A program made the position numbers and the translations under genes. The notes under the pieces are model-generated. The model worked only from the letters and a program-made list of their open reading frames with translations, was not told where the DNA came from and ran no database searches. Positions 10,320 to 24,025 of a DNA stretch of 64,000 nucleotides are shown here, piece by piece. The stretch is from Bactrocera neohumeralis (Eukaryota > Arthropoda > Insecta > Diptera > Tephritidae), in NCBI RefSeq assembly GCF_024586455.1, contig NC_065919.1, forward strand, positions 28,062,839 through 28,126,838. Reading direction: 5' to 3'. The number at the start of each line of letters is the position of its first letter. Position 1 is the stretch's first letter.

Positions 10320-11990
10320 AAACAAAAGACCATTGAAAATAGTTCCGGTAAAAAATCGCGAAATACAATATTTAATGACAATAGACAAGTAGTGGAGTTG
10401 GTGGATCCTTTTTAAATGCCACCTGAAATTAGTGTCCAAATGGAGCATAAGCAAGGTGTAAGTGTACGAATATCAGAACTGATAGTACGTAATAGATTGC
10501 AGGAAAACCACCTAAGTAGGCGAATCGCACAACGCGAATCGAACGTATGAAAGAAGAACATCAAATAAAGTCTACCGTTTGCGAGGGAACACCAGCACTG
10601 TGAAACATGGTGGATCTGCAGTCATGGTATGGGGGTGCTTTACTCCATTCGACCTAGGATCACTTGCACATGATGAAGCAAAATGACTGGCAGTATTTAC
10701 AGAGACAGTTTAACAGAACATTGAAATGGAAACTACGCCAATGTTTTATGAATGGATTGGATTTTTCAGGAGGATAACGACCCAGAGCAAAGTGTTTCTA
10801 GAGGTCTGCCTAAAGCCGGGACTTAAGCCCATAGAGAATCTGTTGAGGATTATTAAGAACGCAGTTCCGGCGAGAAAACTGGAATAATAAATAAAAATGG
10901 TAGATTCAGTGGCATAGCTACCTAGGGGCTAGGCGGAGCATTGCCCCGGGGCCTAATAAAGATGGGCGTGGTGAAGCAGAGAGTATTAAAACAAAAATGC
11001 TTAACTTCAAGTTCGTGTTGTTTTGCGAATTCATGCACCGTGTATTGAACATCAATAATACAGCCAAAACTTTGCAAAAAATGCGACCTTCAATTTGGGC
11101 TAGGCGAATAAAGTTTTAGCAGAGACCAAGCAAAGTTGCAAATTTATAGAAATGATTTCGAATTACAGACACTGCAAGAAAATATGGCATTAAAACCCAT
11201 TTTCAAGAAAAAAAGACAAAAAAAATTAAAAAAAAAGCATTTTGCTGGATTAGCAGCTGATCACCGATTTCCAAACCGAGAAAAAATATTTATTTGATTT
11301 TCTAACACCAACATGTTGATAAAGCAACTTCATTTTTCAGAAATATTCAGATATAATTTATTATTATTTACCGCCTAGTTTTACCGCAACTAACTGAAGC
11401 ATCGACTGTTCACCAATTATGTAAGGAAATAATTAACAAAATATTTATATAGCGGAAATTTTTATAGCTGAAAGGTCATTTAGCAATTTAAAAATAATAA
11501 AAAATTATTTAAGAAATAATACGGGCCAAACTCAACTCGGACATTTATCGCTGAAAGCAAGTTGAAAATAAAACCGCATCAAGCCTGGATTTAAAAGAAG
11601 TCATTGATACTTTTGCGAAAACTGAAGCTAGGAAAAATTGTAAATATAATTGTTATTTAGTCAGTTGTAAGCCCGACCGTTATATAATAAATTCTCTATT
11701 TCGTTTAATTTATTTATTTGTAATTTGCCATGCAGTGCATAAAAAAGAGCTTAAGTAGCTTAGCATTTTTAAGGTATTTGTATATTTCATATTTTTATTT
11801 GATAAAATCTAATCAGTTTACATAGCATGGGGCCCCAGGGCTCTTGGTTACCTAGCTACGCCACTGGATAGATTGTGGAAACATTTAAACAAACAGAGAG
11901 CAAACACTGCAGGGAAGTGATTTTGCAAGAAAGATCCCTAAAATATACTAGACTAAGCTATAGGAACACGAAACACGGAAACTCATAACA
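10320..11990 (+). mobile_element. Tc1-like transposon remnant, split by a hAT insertion
   Basis: Plus-strand pieces read VKHGGSAVMVWGCFT (about 10602-10642), FQEDNDPEQS (with a frameshift, about 10768-10800) and GLKPIENLLRIIKNAV (about 10827-10870). These are the family's 'V.VWGCF', 'QQDNDPKHT' and 'SPDLNPIENLW' regions of a Tc1 transposase. The sequence stops at 10906 and appears to resume at 11875 after the hAT element. Many stops make it inactive. Confidence 0.75.
10907..11866 (+). mobile_element. hAT element, 960 bp, with target duplication
   Basis: The ends are inverted: CAGTGGCATAGCTACCTAGG at the left and, reversed, CAGTGGCGTAGCTAGGTAAC at the right. Flanks are 8-bp near-identical duplications (ggtagatt at 10899-10906, gatagatt at 11867-11874), the size expected for hAT. 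Near 11467-11560 the + strand gives AERSFSNLKIIKNYLRNN then TQLGHLSLKA, the hAT C-terminal dimerisation motif. Most of the transposase is deleted. A similar left end is at 61007. Confidence 0.85.
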
Positions 11991-12880
11991 GTCAAGAAAA
12001 AAGTAGATTTTTGATTTTTCATTAAAATTTAGCTTTAAAAAAATTATAAATAGAAGAAGATAGATGAAAAATATTTTTGGTGAGCAAATAATATTAAACT
12101 TTTTTATATATTGTAATGTTTATTTAAGATAATGTTAAACACAGTAATATTTACATAAATGTTTAGTAAATTTTAATGAGTTATTGATGATTAATGAATT
12201 TTGTATACTTAATTTAAAAAAAATTTCGCCGAAATGTAAATATTATTTATTTCTTCATTCACTTTTAGGCTTCAACTTAAGTCTAAACTAGTGCTGCTAT
12301 GCAAATAATCAAATAATTCTTTCATCCCAAAAAACTATTCAGTGTGTGTTTGAATAAATGTAAATAAACAAAACTTTTACTTTTCCCAAACGATGATGTA
12401 GCAAACGAAGTATTTTAATAATTTGCGCAGTCGCCCGTCGGGCCACACAAGATTCGTTTAGAGGCAGCCATCAGGTAGAACATAAAAAACACACACTACC
12501 TATAATAACGAACTCCTGTACGAATAACAAAAAACAAAAACTGTTGTAGATGTATGTACATACATACATACTTGTATGTCGAATGTTATAAGCGCACATT
12601 TTTCGTCTGTTCACGGGTTTTATTAAGCGCAAATTGATAGCGCAAACGCAAGGGCAATTGACAAGTAGCGTTTATGACTTTTCACACCACTTTGGGGCAG
12701 CTACTAATAGTAAATACAAACAATGTAATTATTTACCGAAAATATTTTAAACAGCTAACCGCTTAGTAATCGTTGGCAAATTTTGGTAAGGAAACATTTT
12801 TGACATTTTAATTGGTGGACTAACTTCATTGTTTATATGTATAGCATAAGGTGTGTTCGAAAATTGATATTTAATAATAA
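11991..12880. other. No gene recognised
   Basis: Very AT-rich DNA with a short CATA-type microsatellite (12550-12575). No exon-like or RNA-like structure seen. Confidence 0.45.
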
Positions 12881-12884
12881 GAAA

Positions 12885-13150
12885 GTAAGGAAGAGCTAAG
12901 TTCGGGTATAACCGGGCATTAAATACTCTTGCAACTTGCAAGGATTAAAACCAGGGCAGTACTAGGGCGAGTTTCATCCGTTTTTATTCACTCTAATCAC
13001 AAATATACACAGTTATAAATCTCTAAATTTTATTAAGATAACTAACATATCGGCCGATATATACGGAAATTCGAAAATCTTTACATTTCGCGGTTATAGT
13101 TCAAACCATTAGTAACACACAGACATACTACTATCAGGAAAAGATTCTCT
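12885..13150 (+). repeat. Dispersed repeat family B, 5' part
   Basis: Begins 'agtaaggaagagctaagtt', then an imperfect hairpin (cgggtataaccggg), then 'aaatactcttgcaacttgca'. The same head occurs at 19630, 37670 and, inverted, at 59640-59710. Confidence 0.65.
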
Positions 13151-15020
13151 CTTATTAATTAATTAATTAATCCATTATAATGATAAAGATTTATAATGAA
13201 TATAATTCTTTGTGTTGTAAGATATTTTAATAAATTTTCGATAATAAAAGTTAATAAAATCTACATATAATCCCCTGCAAACTTTTCATTCCAATAATAA
13301 ACCAGATTTGAAAATGATTTTAAATAAGTTCGCTCACATGTTGCCTTAGCATAAGATGAATTTATACTTCGTTAAATAGTTTATGTTGATTTCCGGGTTC
13401 TAGATTTTAAATACAATTTTTGTAAAAAAAATTTCAAAATAATTCGGTGTAAGTGTTTGACTGATGTTTCGTTTCCGTCCGAATTCAGCCTTTTCGCACT
13501 TACATCAATTCAATTTTCACTTTTAATCAAACCGACGAGCCTGTTATCAAATGACTTGTCGATGAAGTTTGATATTTAACTCAATTTTGGGGTGACTCCG
13601 GACCACTAAAGTACTTGATGGGGTACTTTTTATGTCAGCTGATCTTGGAGGTATGTCTTAATCTGCCGATGGGTGTTCGAAATTATAAAGAAACTATATG
13701 TATGTATGTGATTTTGATGAAACATGGTTCGAATCCTTAAACGAGAGACGGAAACTATAAGAAAAAACTATCTTGTGACATGGTTCGGAACAAAGAAACG
13801 ATTCTGTGTGGTTCAACATTAGTGCAATATTCCGATTACTTTTGTAAATATTGCAAATAGCTTCGGAATTCTTTAGCGGTTTTCAATAGAACTGATTCTT
13901 GTCACTTTCAATGAAGTATGAAAGAAGACAAATAAGTAATAAAAAGCCAATATTTTATAAAAAAAAATTTACAGACCCGATAGTATGTTGTTTTTGAAAT
14001 GTTCTGAATGTTTTCAAAAGAACTGATCCCGAAGTGACCAAAAGTTGTAAAAGTTAATTGTTTTCATAGTAAAGATCTTGCCACCCGAAACTCGCAAAGG
14101 CTACTAAATAACTCATTCTACAAACCGGACCAATTTATAGCAATACAACGAACTGTACTTGTTGTTGTATAGTTATGGCAAAAAAGTGTCGAATCATGAT
14201 ACTTAAACATATTTAAATACATAAGTAATTTGCATACATACATACATCCATGTATAAAGAATTATGCTGATAATGGATGTTTACCAAATTTCTTGTTCCT
14301 TTATATCATGTCATCTTAAACGAATGTAGAACATTCCAGAACTAAGCAATATGGACTCATCAAAGCATAAATATATACAAATTGTTTGTTTCCTCGCAAA
14401 TATCGTCATTCGATTCAGCAAAAAACAAAACAAAAAAACTTGTCAGTCTAGTCAAACTATGACAATGTATTTATGTATATGGAATTTATTATCGTCTTTC
14501 CAATACAACTTGAAAAAAAGTCTACAGAGATCCAAAGTTGTATCATCATTGACAAGTCCCAGCGACCAACTACACAGACCGGTGAAAACAACGCAAAAAC
14601 GTGCCACCGACGACCGATCGGCCGATGTGTCAGGTGCTCTGTCTTCAAGGTGAAACTGTCTGTTTATTTCACATAGTGCCGCTGGCTAGTTTAGCTTCTG
14701 TATACATTCAGATATATTACCCCTTAATTACCCACGATAAATATATATACAGTATATACAAGCATAATTATTTATGTACATATATACACATACTTATATC
14801 TTAGTATTAAAGAACAAACTAATATGTCGCACAAAATAAGTAAACGTCATCCTGCTTTGCAATTCTTTGTTTTGCCATTTTAACTAATCTTCTTACCCCT
14901 TGTATACAGGGTGAGGATGCTCACAACTTGTCATAACGCATCGTAAAATCATAAATTTTTACATTTATTGAAAATAAATCTTGTGCGAGTACATCCACAA
15001 ATGAGTTTAGGCAAATACAA
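13151..15020. other. No gene recognised; short ATTA repeat
   Basis: AT-rich DNA with a tetranucleotide run (attaattaatta) at 13156-13173. Overlapping open frames at 14351-14804 on both strands have no family resemblance. The phrase 'gtatacagggtgagga' near 14905 could be a transposon edge, but I cannot support it. Confidence 0.45.
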
Positions 15021-15024
15021 ATGT

Positions 15025-16262
15025 CAACGCTACGTTTTCGGTTCGTGGTCTTTCCAACAGAGTGGTGGTCTTGCTCTCCTCATCAGACGTTGTCATCGTT
15101 CATGCCTCTGCACCATATAGCAGGACGGGAATAATGAGTGACTTATAGAGTTTGGTCTTTTTTCGTCGAGGGAGGGCTTTAATTGTCAATTGCCTGCTCA
15201 GGCCGAAGTAGCACCTGTTGGCAAGAGTTATTATGCGTTGGATATTGATGCTGACATTGTTGTTGCTGTTAATACTGATTCCAAGATAGACGAAATTATC
15301 TACGAATTCGAAGTTATGACAATCAACAGTGATGTGAGAGCCAAGTGGCGAGAGCGACGACTATTTGTTTGATGACAGGAAATAATTCGTCTTGGCCTCG
15401 TTCACTACCACATCCATTTGATTCGCCTTTTTATCCAGTCTGGAGAAAGCAGAACTAACGGCGCGGCGGTTGAGGCCAGCAGCTGTACACTCTTATAAAA
15501 GATTTTACCTGCCCGATTCAGTTTGTCAGCTCGAATTATTTTCTCCTGCAGCAGGTTGAAGTAGTCGCACGATAGGGAGTCGCCTTGTCAGAAACCTCGT
15601 TTGGTATCGAATGGATCGGAGAGGTCTTTCCCTATCCTGGCGGAGCTTTTGATACTGCCCAACGTCAGTTTACACAGCCGCAGTTTTGCGGGGATACCAA
15701 ACTCAGACATAGCGGCATAAAGGCAGCTTCATTTCGTGCTGTCAAAAGCTGCTTTAAAATCGACGAAGAGGTGATGTGTCGATCGTCTTTTTACGCGTAT
15801 TTACCAAAATTTGACGCATTGTGAATGTATGTCAGTTGTTGTTTTCCATGTCTAAAGCCACACTGATAAGGTCCAATCAGTTTGTTGACGGTGGGCTTTA
15901 ATTTTTCACACAGTACGCTCGATAGAACCTTATATGTAATGTCGAGGAGACTTATCCCACGGTAGTTGGCGCAGATTGTGTGGTCTCCCTTTTGAGGATT
16001 GGGCAGAGCAAATTCCAATTGCCGGGCATGCTTTCATCCGACCATATTCTTCAAAGAAGCTGATGCATGCTCCTTATTAGTGCTTCGCCGCCATGCTTGA
16101 ATAGCTCGGCCGTCAATCCATCGGCCTCCGCTGCTTTGTTGTTCTGCAGACGGGTAATTCCAATTCGAACTTCTTTATGGTCGGGCAATGGAACGTCTGA
16201 TCCATCGTCATCGATTGTGGAATCGGGTTCGCCATCTCTTGGTGTTATGCTTCAGCAGCCTG
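15025..16262 (-). mobile_element. RTE-like non-LTR retrotransposon, partial copy
   Basis: On the minus strand: AAEADGLTAELFKHGGEAL (about 16080-16135), an RT N-terminal motif; CANYRGISLLDITYKVLS and GPYQCGFRHGKQ (15800-15975), the RT core; then decayed palm and thumb pieces down to the AKLYKSLI-type region near 15110-15160. It begins mid-RT, so the copy is 5' truncated, and it has several stops. Confidence 0.8.
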
Positions 16263-17520
16263 GAGAAATGTTCCCTCCTAAATTTTTAAAAAATATAGTT
16301 TTCTGCTACCTTAATATATTATTAATATGACACCAATAATATTCGTTTAAATGCATAGTTATGACTCACTCTGTATATAATGGCTTAATATTTGCTTGAT
16401 AAGTTTCATTGGTGATTATTTAAAAAAAACTGGACACCTACATACATATATTGTGTTCAGAATTTGCCAAACAACATTTCCGTTGTTGATAAAAACAGTT
16501 AAACAAGCAGCAAGAAATTGGCCAAACCACTTCACCGGCAGACGCATTTCAGCTTGTCAATTGTTGAGCAGTTACAAATTGCAATGATTGATTGATCGCC
16601 GGTAGTGCGTATATATTAAAATAAATATTCAATCGTGTTTATGTGTACACCCCTTAGACCCTGTAGGAAATATTTCAGATATAGGGATTAATAAGTATGC
16701 CAATGTATTGTTATTACTTTGAATATTAGCAATACTAGATGAAGAAAAACTAATATGTGAGACGAACTATTTTTATGTAATTATTGGTAATTACTTAATC
16801 AATATTTAAATCAAGAAAGAGATTCTACATTCGGTATATCATATTCAATAGAAATTTAAATAGTTTTTGCAACTAAAATTGCACTGAAAACAAATCCAAT
16901 GCGTATCGAAGTATTGGAAAAAATATAGGCTTAACATAGTATTATTATATTTTTTTCAAAATTGTGAAGATCTTAAGAAATGAAGACAAATGAAAGCGAA
17001 TATAAAAATTTTGCATTCAAAGATTATTCAATGACGATGAAACGTTATTCAGGAGCTATACAGTTCGTATTAAAATAATTTAAAAAATATATAATAACAT
17101 GCCACGTTTTCTCTGGGATTAACTAATAAACTATTGAACCAGTTTAAGTACATAGAATTGAGTACACTGTATCCAGTTTGATCCAACTTAAAAGATATAA
17201 TAGTTTTTATCTTAAATAGGCTCATAAAAGAACAATCCATAAAAAAATAAAAAAAAACTAATAATATTATATATTATATATATGTATATAATTATAATTA
17301 TTATAATTTTGTGTAAAATGCCAAATAGAAAATTCATAATTTCTTCCACTAACTTTATTATAATACTATGTATTGTATACGATAACCATAGCAACGCGTT
17401 GCCAGATCCATTAGTATGATATATGTACATGTAATGAAGATTTTATACGAATTATTTTTAGTGGAAAGTTTATAATAATAGAACAATAGTAAAATAAAAT
17501 ATTGAAATTTAAACAAATAA
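16263..17520. other. No gene recognised
   Basis: AT-rich DNA. Open frames are short and low-complexity, including a transmembrane-looking AT-rich frame at 17212-17430 that I regard as composition-driven. Confidence 0.45.
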
Positions 17521-17522
17521 TA

Positions 17523-18063
17523 GTTTGTCAAAAAAGTCTTGCGGTATTTTCGCTAGTTGGTGCTGAAAGCGCCTAGTTCTAGTTTTATTCTTCGCATCGG
17601 GTCATGCTATACCTTTTTGGACAGCTCATTTCACGCGCTAACACGTGTTTGATTGATTGTCGTTTCTTTTAAGTCGTTCGTGAGTTATAGCGTCGCAAAC
17701 ATGGTGCAAAATAAAGAGAAAATACGGCTGTAAAATAACAGTACTACTACGATAAAAGCAAAAATGCATCTCAAGCCGCCAATAAAATTTGTGCAGTTTA
17801 TGGATCCGATACAGTTTCCATTTCCACTGCACAACGATGGTTTCAACGTTTTCGTTCTGGTGTAGAGGTGGTCGAAGATGCACCACGCTCCGGAAGGCCT
17901 ATCGTCAAAAATTGCGATAAAATCGCTGAATTGGTCGAAAGAGACCGGCATAGTAGCAGCCGTAGCATCAGTCAAGAGCTGGGCATGAGTCATCAAAAAT
18001 TCATTTCAATTTCAATAAAAAAAAAAAATTCAATAAAAATACCGCAAGACTTTTTTGACAACA
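17523..18063 (+). mobile_element. Deleted mariner with intact terminal repeats, copy 1
   Basis: Left end TTGTCAAAAAAGTCTTGCGG and the same sequence inverted at the right (ending near 18063), about 28 bp of near-perfect terminal repeat. Inside, the start 'ATGGTGCAAAATAAAGAG' (17701) and a helix-turn-helix half of a mariner transposase (WFQRFRSGVEVVEDAPRSGR, then AELVERDRHSSSRSISQEL) are readable across frames. Sequence jumps from ...GMSHQ straight to the right end, so the catalytic domain is deleted. A second copy with the same junction is at 28059-28515. Confidence 0.85.
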
Positions 18064-19625
18064 CATTATTAATTGTCATATTAAAAACGAGAAATAAAGG
18101 TAGATATCTAATCGGTTAAAATACTCGAAGTAAATTCAGAGTGCTCCTACAGGGGACAACATACATATGTATATATGTATGTATACATCAATCTTAACAA
18201 CAATAAGTGTTTAATTGTAGATGTCCGGTCAGCAGCTATTCGAAGCTTCCTTATAAATAGCACATAATTACAATAACAGAGAAATAATAATATGGCGGAA
18301 CGCACTATTAAACACAAATTTCGCACTGTTGACTACTCAATAGTTCCGTTTTAGCGCTTCCCGATTATTTTGTTTGAGCAATTTGAGTCAAATTGAAGAA
18401 ATTAGTCAAAATGAGAAAAATGCACCGAAGCTATTAAGATCTAAACTAACCAATTACGTTTTCAGGTTTAGTTATAAGTATAATAACTATAAGCAATGCA
18501 CCTGTGAATGGTATTATAACTCCAGTGCAGCTGGTTGTTCTTGGTTTTTGGACAAGTAAGGCAATGCTAACAAGCATGCTATGTATAAAGTTTCATTTCT
18601 TTTCAATAAAGCTATTGATAAGTTTGATTTTTTTTAATAAGTGCAATCGAGGGCGTTTTTATCAAATTTTTAATATAAATGTTTTTGTATTCTGTAAACC
18701 CGGGATTACTTTACAGTGACTATATTCTTGTGGTCTAAGATTGGGAAAAATAGCTGGGTATCTTGTTGGACTAAATCCTGAAGTAAGAGTAGATATAGTA
18801 TCAATTATACTTAGAAAATTTTTATAGAAATTTTCTACTTTTAACGTCCAAATGTTATTAAAGCCGCTATAGTATTCGACAATACGTTGGAATTGATCTG
18901 ATGATTGTTTATCTTTTTTCTGCGAATCTAGGATCTTATGTGAATAATTAGTGACTTTATTCAGCTAAAAACAGATTATCAGATGAACTCTTTATTTCTA
19001 CTGAATTACTTATATTATTTAGGAACAATAATTAAAAATTTTTGTGAATTAGTGGTTTTAAATACTCATCTGCTTCAATCTCACCCTCTGAGAGGTTAAC
19101 ATATGTAAGTACCCCACTGACTGTCATTATTATTAAATACCTCATCGACTGTTGCTAATGTGACTTTTTTTGAAAAAAATACCATTAATTCATTTTAAAA
19201 AATTTATTCTGTCCTTTTCTACAAATACCACAATGGAAAAAACAAACAAAATTGCAATACTTTGATTAATCTTTACCAAAAGTTCTAGCACCAAAAGTCT
19301 TATCCTCAGAAATTATAGTGAAATGATTTGTGTCATATATGTATGTATTAGGATGGGTCTGATCACGACTTACGAGCTTCTCTTTTTGTTCTTCAATTAT
19401 GCCTACTCTACCCAAAATTGTTTGGAGAAAATGAAAAGGTAACAATGGTTCCGGTCACCCGGTCGTAATACAAGGTAGGTTAGATCCTGCAGTAAAAGCC
19501 TTTTTTCCAACAATGTCGAGTTGAAAATGATAATTCACTAAATAAAACTTCTTGGAAGCTTAAAGAGTTAAAGAATCTCAACTGAAAGCTTTTTTAGATA
19601 TTTACTGCAGAGAACTATTTTAATT
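18064..19625. other. No gene recognised
   Basis: AT-rich DNA, no exons, RNA genes or transposon ends identified. Confidence 0.45.
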
Positions 19626-19629
19626 AATA

Positions 19630-20795
19630 AGTAAGGAAGGGCAAATTTCGAGTGTAACCGACCATTTGACACTCTCGCTAAGTAAAGTGATATATTTTAA
19701 TTAAAAATAGGAAGAATGTACATTAGTATTATAAGGGAATTTGTTTTTAATCTCATTAAGGTTCGTTAGAAATTGAACCATAGATGCGTTGTAGTGTCAA
19801 CCGTTTGTTACAAGGGCACGCTGTCATTAATATTCTCCCTGAATTTTAATACTAGCACTCACAGATTAACCGATATGTTCGGAAAAAAAAGTCAAATGCA
19901 CTACGGCCCACATATTTGGTGCTGGGTTCTTGAAAAGTTATAGTCGAAATGCAAATTTTAGGCGTAGGATGAAATGAAGAGGGCAATATTTCTGCCAAGT
20001 TATGTTCATTACTTCAATGATGTTTGATTTGTGTACTGCAAAGTGAAAGAATCACATGGAATATAAAAATGTGTTATATGGGAAGTAGGCGTGGTTGTTA
20101 ACAGATTTCGACCATTGTCAGTGTTTACGATAAGCATGATTTGATAACATCACACACCAAATTTGTTTGAAATTGAACAAGTAATTCCGGATATACCTGT
20201 AGCATTCCACCTAAAAGAAGGCCAATTTTTGCACAGACTCATATAAAGCCCTTGCTTTACATACATATTGCTTGTGAAATTTAAGGCATGTAGCGCATTT
20301 ATTTAGTAAATTATCGGACTAATAGTAGTTTTAGACATAACTGTTATAAATAAAGAGGGGCTAAAATCCTTCCTTTCAACAAGTTTGGTTAATTTAGCTT
20401 TAGCGGTTTGAAAGATAAGTTGATTAAACTATTTAGGGGGTGGGACCGCAGGCATTTTCAGCCCACAGGTGGTCCTTGCTACTACGATCCTCTGTAGCAA
20501 ATCATATTATTCATTTATTAAATGCTCAGTTGACATTTTAAAGAATTTCGGTGCCGGGAAATATATGTATGTACCAAGTTTCATCAAGATATATCATTTT
20601 CTACTCAAGTTACAGCTTGCATAGACGGACGGATGGACAGACAATCACCCGGATTTCAATTCGGCTCTTCATCCTGATCATTTATATATATATATAACAT
20701 ATAGCTATCTCGATTGGTTTTAGATGATACAAACAACCGTTAGATTACAAAACTGTCATACTCTGTAACAAAATGTTGTGAAAGTATAGAAATAG
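19630..20795 (+). repeat. Dispersed repeat family B, near-complete copy
   Basis: Head 'agtaaggaagggcaaattt' with an imperfect TTCGA...CCGA hairpin and 'gacactctcgc'. The body has the phrases 'ccaaatttgtttgaaattg', 'cttgcatagacggacggatg' and 'ctgatcatttatatata'. The tail is 'aaatgttgtgaaagtata'. Head and tail are roughly inverted complements (TATACTCTCGCAAC-type against GTTGCGAGAGTATA-type). No coding content. It best serves as the reference copy for this window. Confidence 0.7.
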
Positions 20796-21840
20796 AGTTG
20801 CAACTAACCGCTACAAACCTCTTACAAATAAATATTAATTTCAATTAAATCTTAATTATAAGATTTCAAACTTGAATTATTATAGAGCTTCCATTAATTC
20901 TGCTTTTCTTAGTAAAAGGCTTAAAATATTTCACTTGATTGCAATTTGCTTTTCACGCAAAATTATAATTCCACTTTCTCGTTTTCACGTTCTCGGTGTT
21001 TCTTTATAATCACTTGCATTTTTTTTTTCATTTGCATGTGTTAATTTCTCTAATTAATTCACCTACACTATCAGATTGTTTGACATGTGGATTTAATTAG
21101 TAAAAGTGACATTTGATTAAGAGAATAATTCGTATTTACTCGCACTTGAAAGATGAGAAATGTGAGAGATTTACATTTATTTAGCGGTTACAATGTGTGG
21201 AATATGTGTATTCATTTACTGATAGAAAATGGTAATTTCATTTTCATCTCCCTATTGCAAGTAAGGATGAGCTAATTCTAGTCGAAACCACATATTGTAT
21301 ATCTTTCCAGCAATAATGATGTTGCCTCATCAGAGCTGTAGGCCTAAGAAGAAAATACAGAGATCATTCTATAATATAGACATCAGAATCACACAATTGC
21401 TTCTAATGAGGAGTAGAAGAAGTTAAACCGAATCCTATATAGCACAAACTATAATTACACACACACAATTATAATTAATTTCTTTTTGCTCAAAACCAGC
21501 AAAATAATTTCCAAATATTCCTATTCACGGTACCTTGTAAAACTAACTTATCAACAACACATTTTTACATCGTTCACTTACTTATAACACACCTCTACAA
21601 AATCCAGGATATCTCAGCAAGTTTTGATGCTTTAAAATGTCCAGATTATGACTCCATTCATGAAAATATTGAATGTGCTCTGGTTTTTAAGATAATTGAA
21701 TATCTAATATTTCGATGAATATCTGCTTGTTGGTAATAAAAATCTAGTTTTTCAGTCAGGATAAGGGTTCTGCGCACCTTTTTCTTGCATACAAACATCA
21801 CGTGATCCTCACTCTCAGGCCTTTCAAAATATGCGAAAAA
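20796..21840. other. No gene recognised
   Basis: AT-rich DNA without recognisable genes or repeats. Confidence 0.45.
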
Positions 21841-22110
21841 TGTATTTATTTATTTATGTAACAGGAAGATAATTATAAATAATTACATATATAACACTTT
21901 AAAAGCACAAGCAACGTGGGCTATCCGCCTATGCGGCAAATTATACGGAACTATACGGCTTTACTAAAAATCAAACAAGGAGTTATCTACAATTACAGTC
22001 TACAAAATGTTCTATTTTACTCAATGAAAATCTCGCTTACGTTCCAAAAGTAGTACGCATAGAGTACTCAGAAACAATGAAGTCGTTAAATATCCAGATG
22101 TCGGTGCAAT
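21841..22110 (-). mobile_element. Possible 3' end of an I-like non-LTR element
   Basis: 'tgtatttatttatttatgta' at 21841-21860 resembles the (AAAT)n tail of the element at 4966, and the next 60 bases share a loose pattern ('ataattataaataattacat', then 'gcaacgtgggctatccgcc' against 'gctacgaggccttcagccg'). This is weak similarity only, with no coding frame left. Confidence 0.3.
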
Positions 22111-24015
22111 CTAGCAATGGATGTTAGTAAGAGCGTGAAACATCTATTCCATCAAAGCATATTATTTTAGTGGTATGTATATGAAAAAAATTTCGGAACA
22201 TAGTATGGAAAAGTTGAAAGGTGGAATATTTGATGATTCTTAAATACCTCAATTATTGAAAGATACCGATTACATCAAAGTTATAACTGCTCCAGAAATT
22301 GAAGTTTGGAAAAGGTTTGTGTTTATAATGGAAAATTTCCTATGCAAACTATTTAAATTTGAGTGCGAATTTGTGTATCAAGTTAAATTATCTCCATAAA
22401 AAAATTGATGCATTTTTATACAATTTTGGAAATTATAGTGAGACGGAAGGAGAACGATTCAGCTAGGGTCCGAAAGTGATGGAAGAAAGGTATCAATGTT
22501 CATATTAACCGAAATATAATATGTAGCAGAAAGTCAAAAGGAAGCACGTAAGTCTTTATACCAGTCATGGGACACCTAGGAAAATATGTGAGATGAATTT
22601 TTTAAATGTAGGATTCCCCGCTTTCATTCATGTTTGATACCAAGTCAATCTATGTTACATACGTAACGTATTTACGTACGTTTTTAATTAATAAACATTA
22701 ATAATAATATTAATCTGCTATACATAATAAGTATTAAATTAAACCTCAGCAAGCAGATTAAATTTGAACTCGCGATCGATCGAGTGATTGTCGCGCACAC
22801 AACAGACTCAGTTATAATAACTATCTCCTAAAAAATCTGAAAAGTACAGGTAAAAATCTGGCCTTTGATGAGTTGTTCTTTATCAGATCTCATATTCGCG
22901 GAATAATTTAGAACAGTGTAATAAATCTCCGCTTTATATCGTCGGTACACTCGTATATCGCTGCTAATAATGTGGGTTAAAATTGTGCTCAAAATTAATT
23001 AATTTGACCTTGAAATGGAAAGGAATTTTATCTGGAAGAGCAAAAAGCAAATATAAAAAGAACAAAGTCCATAAAACTCTTTAGCAGACAAAGCGTTATT
23101 CTTTTCATTTTCAGACGTTTCTTCTTGCCATTTTCTACAAGTCATTTCGCTAAAGGAATATAATCGCATTACTAAATATGCGCGCGCAAGTGGAGCGTAA
23201 TGAGTAGTTGTGGAGCTGAAGGGGCGAAATAATAGCATTGGTAGGAGCAGCAGCTTAAGGCCAATAACAGCACACACACACATATGTGTACCTCCTGAAA
23301 TATCTCTGCGTTAAAATCAGCATTACGCGCGCACTCCTAGTAAATACTTTGGTATGGACGATGAAGTTACTAAGAAAGTGTGTATGTATGTATGTGGTTC
23401 GTTGTTGCCATATGTAAGACGATTTCGACGATGACGAAACAAAAGAGCAAAACACAATCAAGTGAAAACAAAAACTTGATAGGAGCCAATTAAAAATTTA
23501 TAGAATTTTTTGTGCGTTTCTAGACCTGTTAATAATACTAATTATTTATGATTTTGAACATGGATAGTGTTGTGAAGACGCGCGCGCCGCGCATACAGTT
23601 GACGTCTGCCAGTGGCGTCAACGTGCTGGATAGACGTACGGACGGACAGAATGTATGGGAGTATAGGCAAACTGTCCGTTTAGTCATTTGGATGAACAAT
23701 TTTACGCACACAAACAAATAAGTTAGCTGATATTAACTGTATATATGTATGTGTGTGTAACTATATTCACATGTGTGAGTGTTTGTGTAAGCTTGCTTGT
23801 GAGTGCTTATAGCAAGCGCTTGCAAATTGCTATTGGCGACGTAGAATCGTTGAATAGGCGACTTAAAAGTAAATACCACAAGCGAACGTTAAGAACTACA
23901 ACAATAATAACAGCGAGTCTAAAAATACACACATATGCGCACACACACACTAGCGTACAAGCAGTAATGAAACAAAAGCGCAAAGGCTTTGTGGCCGCGC
24001 GGAGCCACCGAAAAA
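22111..24015. other. Upstream region of TO-1, no gene recognised
   Basis: AT-rich to 22950, then more balanced with CA/GT microsatellites (23270-23290, 23730-23800, 23938-23950) and CG-rich bits (gcgcgcgccgcgc near 23582). The higher complexity toward TO-1 could reflect promoter and enhancer DNA, but I see no specific site. Confidence 0.4.
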
Positions 24016-24018
24016 GAT

Positions 24019-24025
24019 TATAAAT
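24019..24025 (+). promoter_or_regulatory. TATA box of TO-1
   Basis: TATAAAT, followed about 30 bases later by 'ttacagttta' (24050-24059), a possible initiator. This would give a 5' leader of about 530 bases before the TO-1 start at 24584, unless an untranslated intron is removed. Confidence 0.4.

Noticed and set aside
23745..24023. 92-codon + strand ORF upstream of TO-1
   Set aside because: Its first part is translation of a GT-rich microsatellite, and the frame ends over the TO-1 TATA box.
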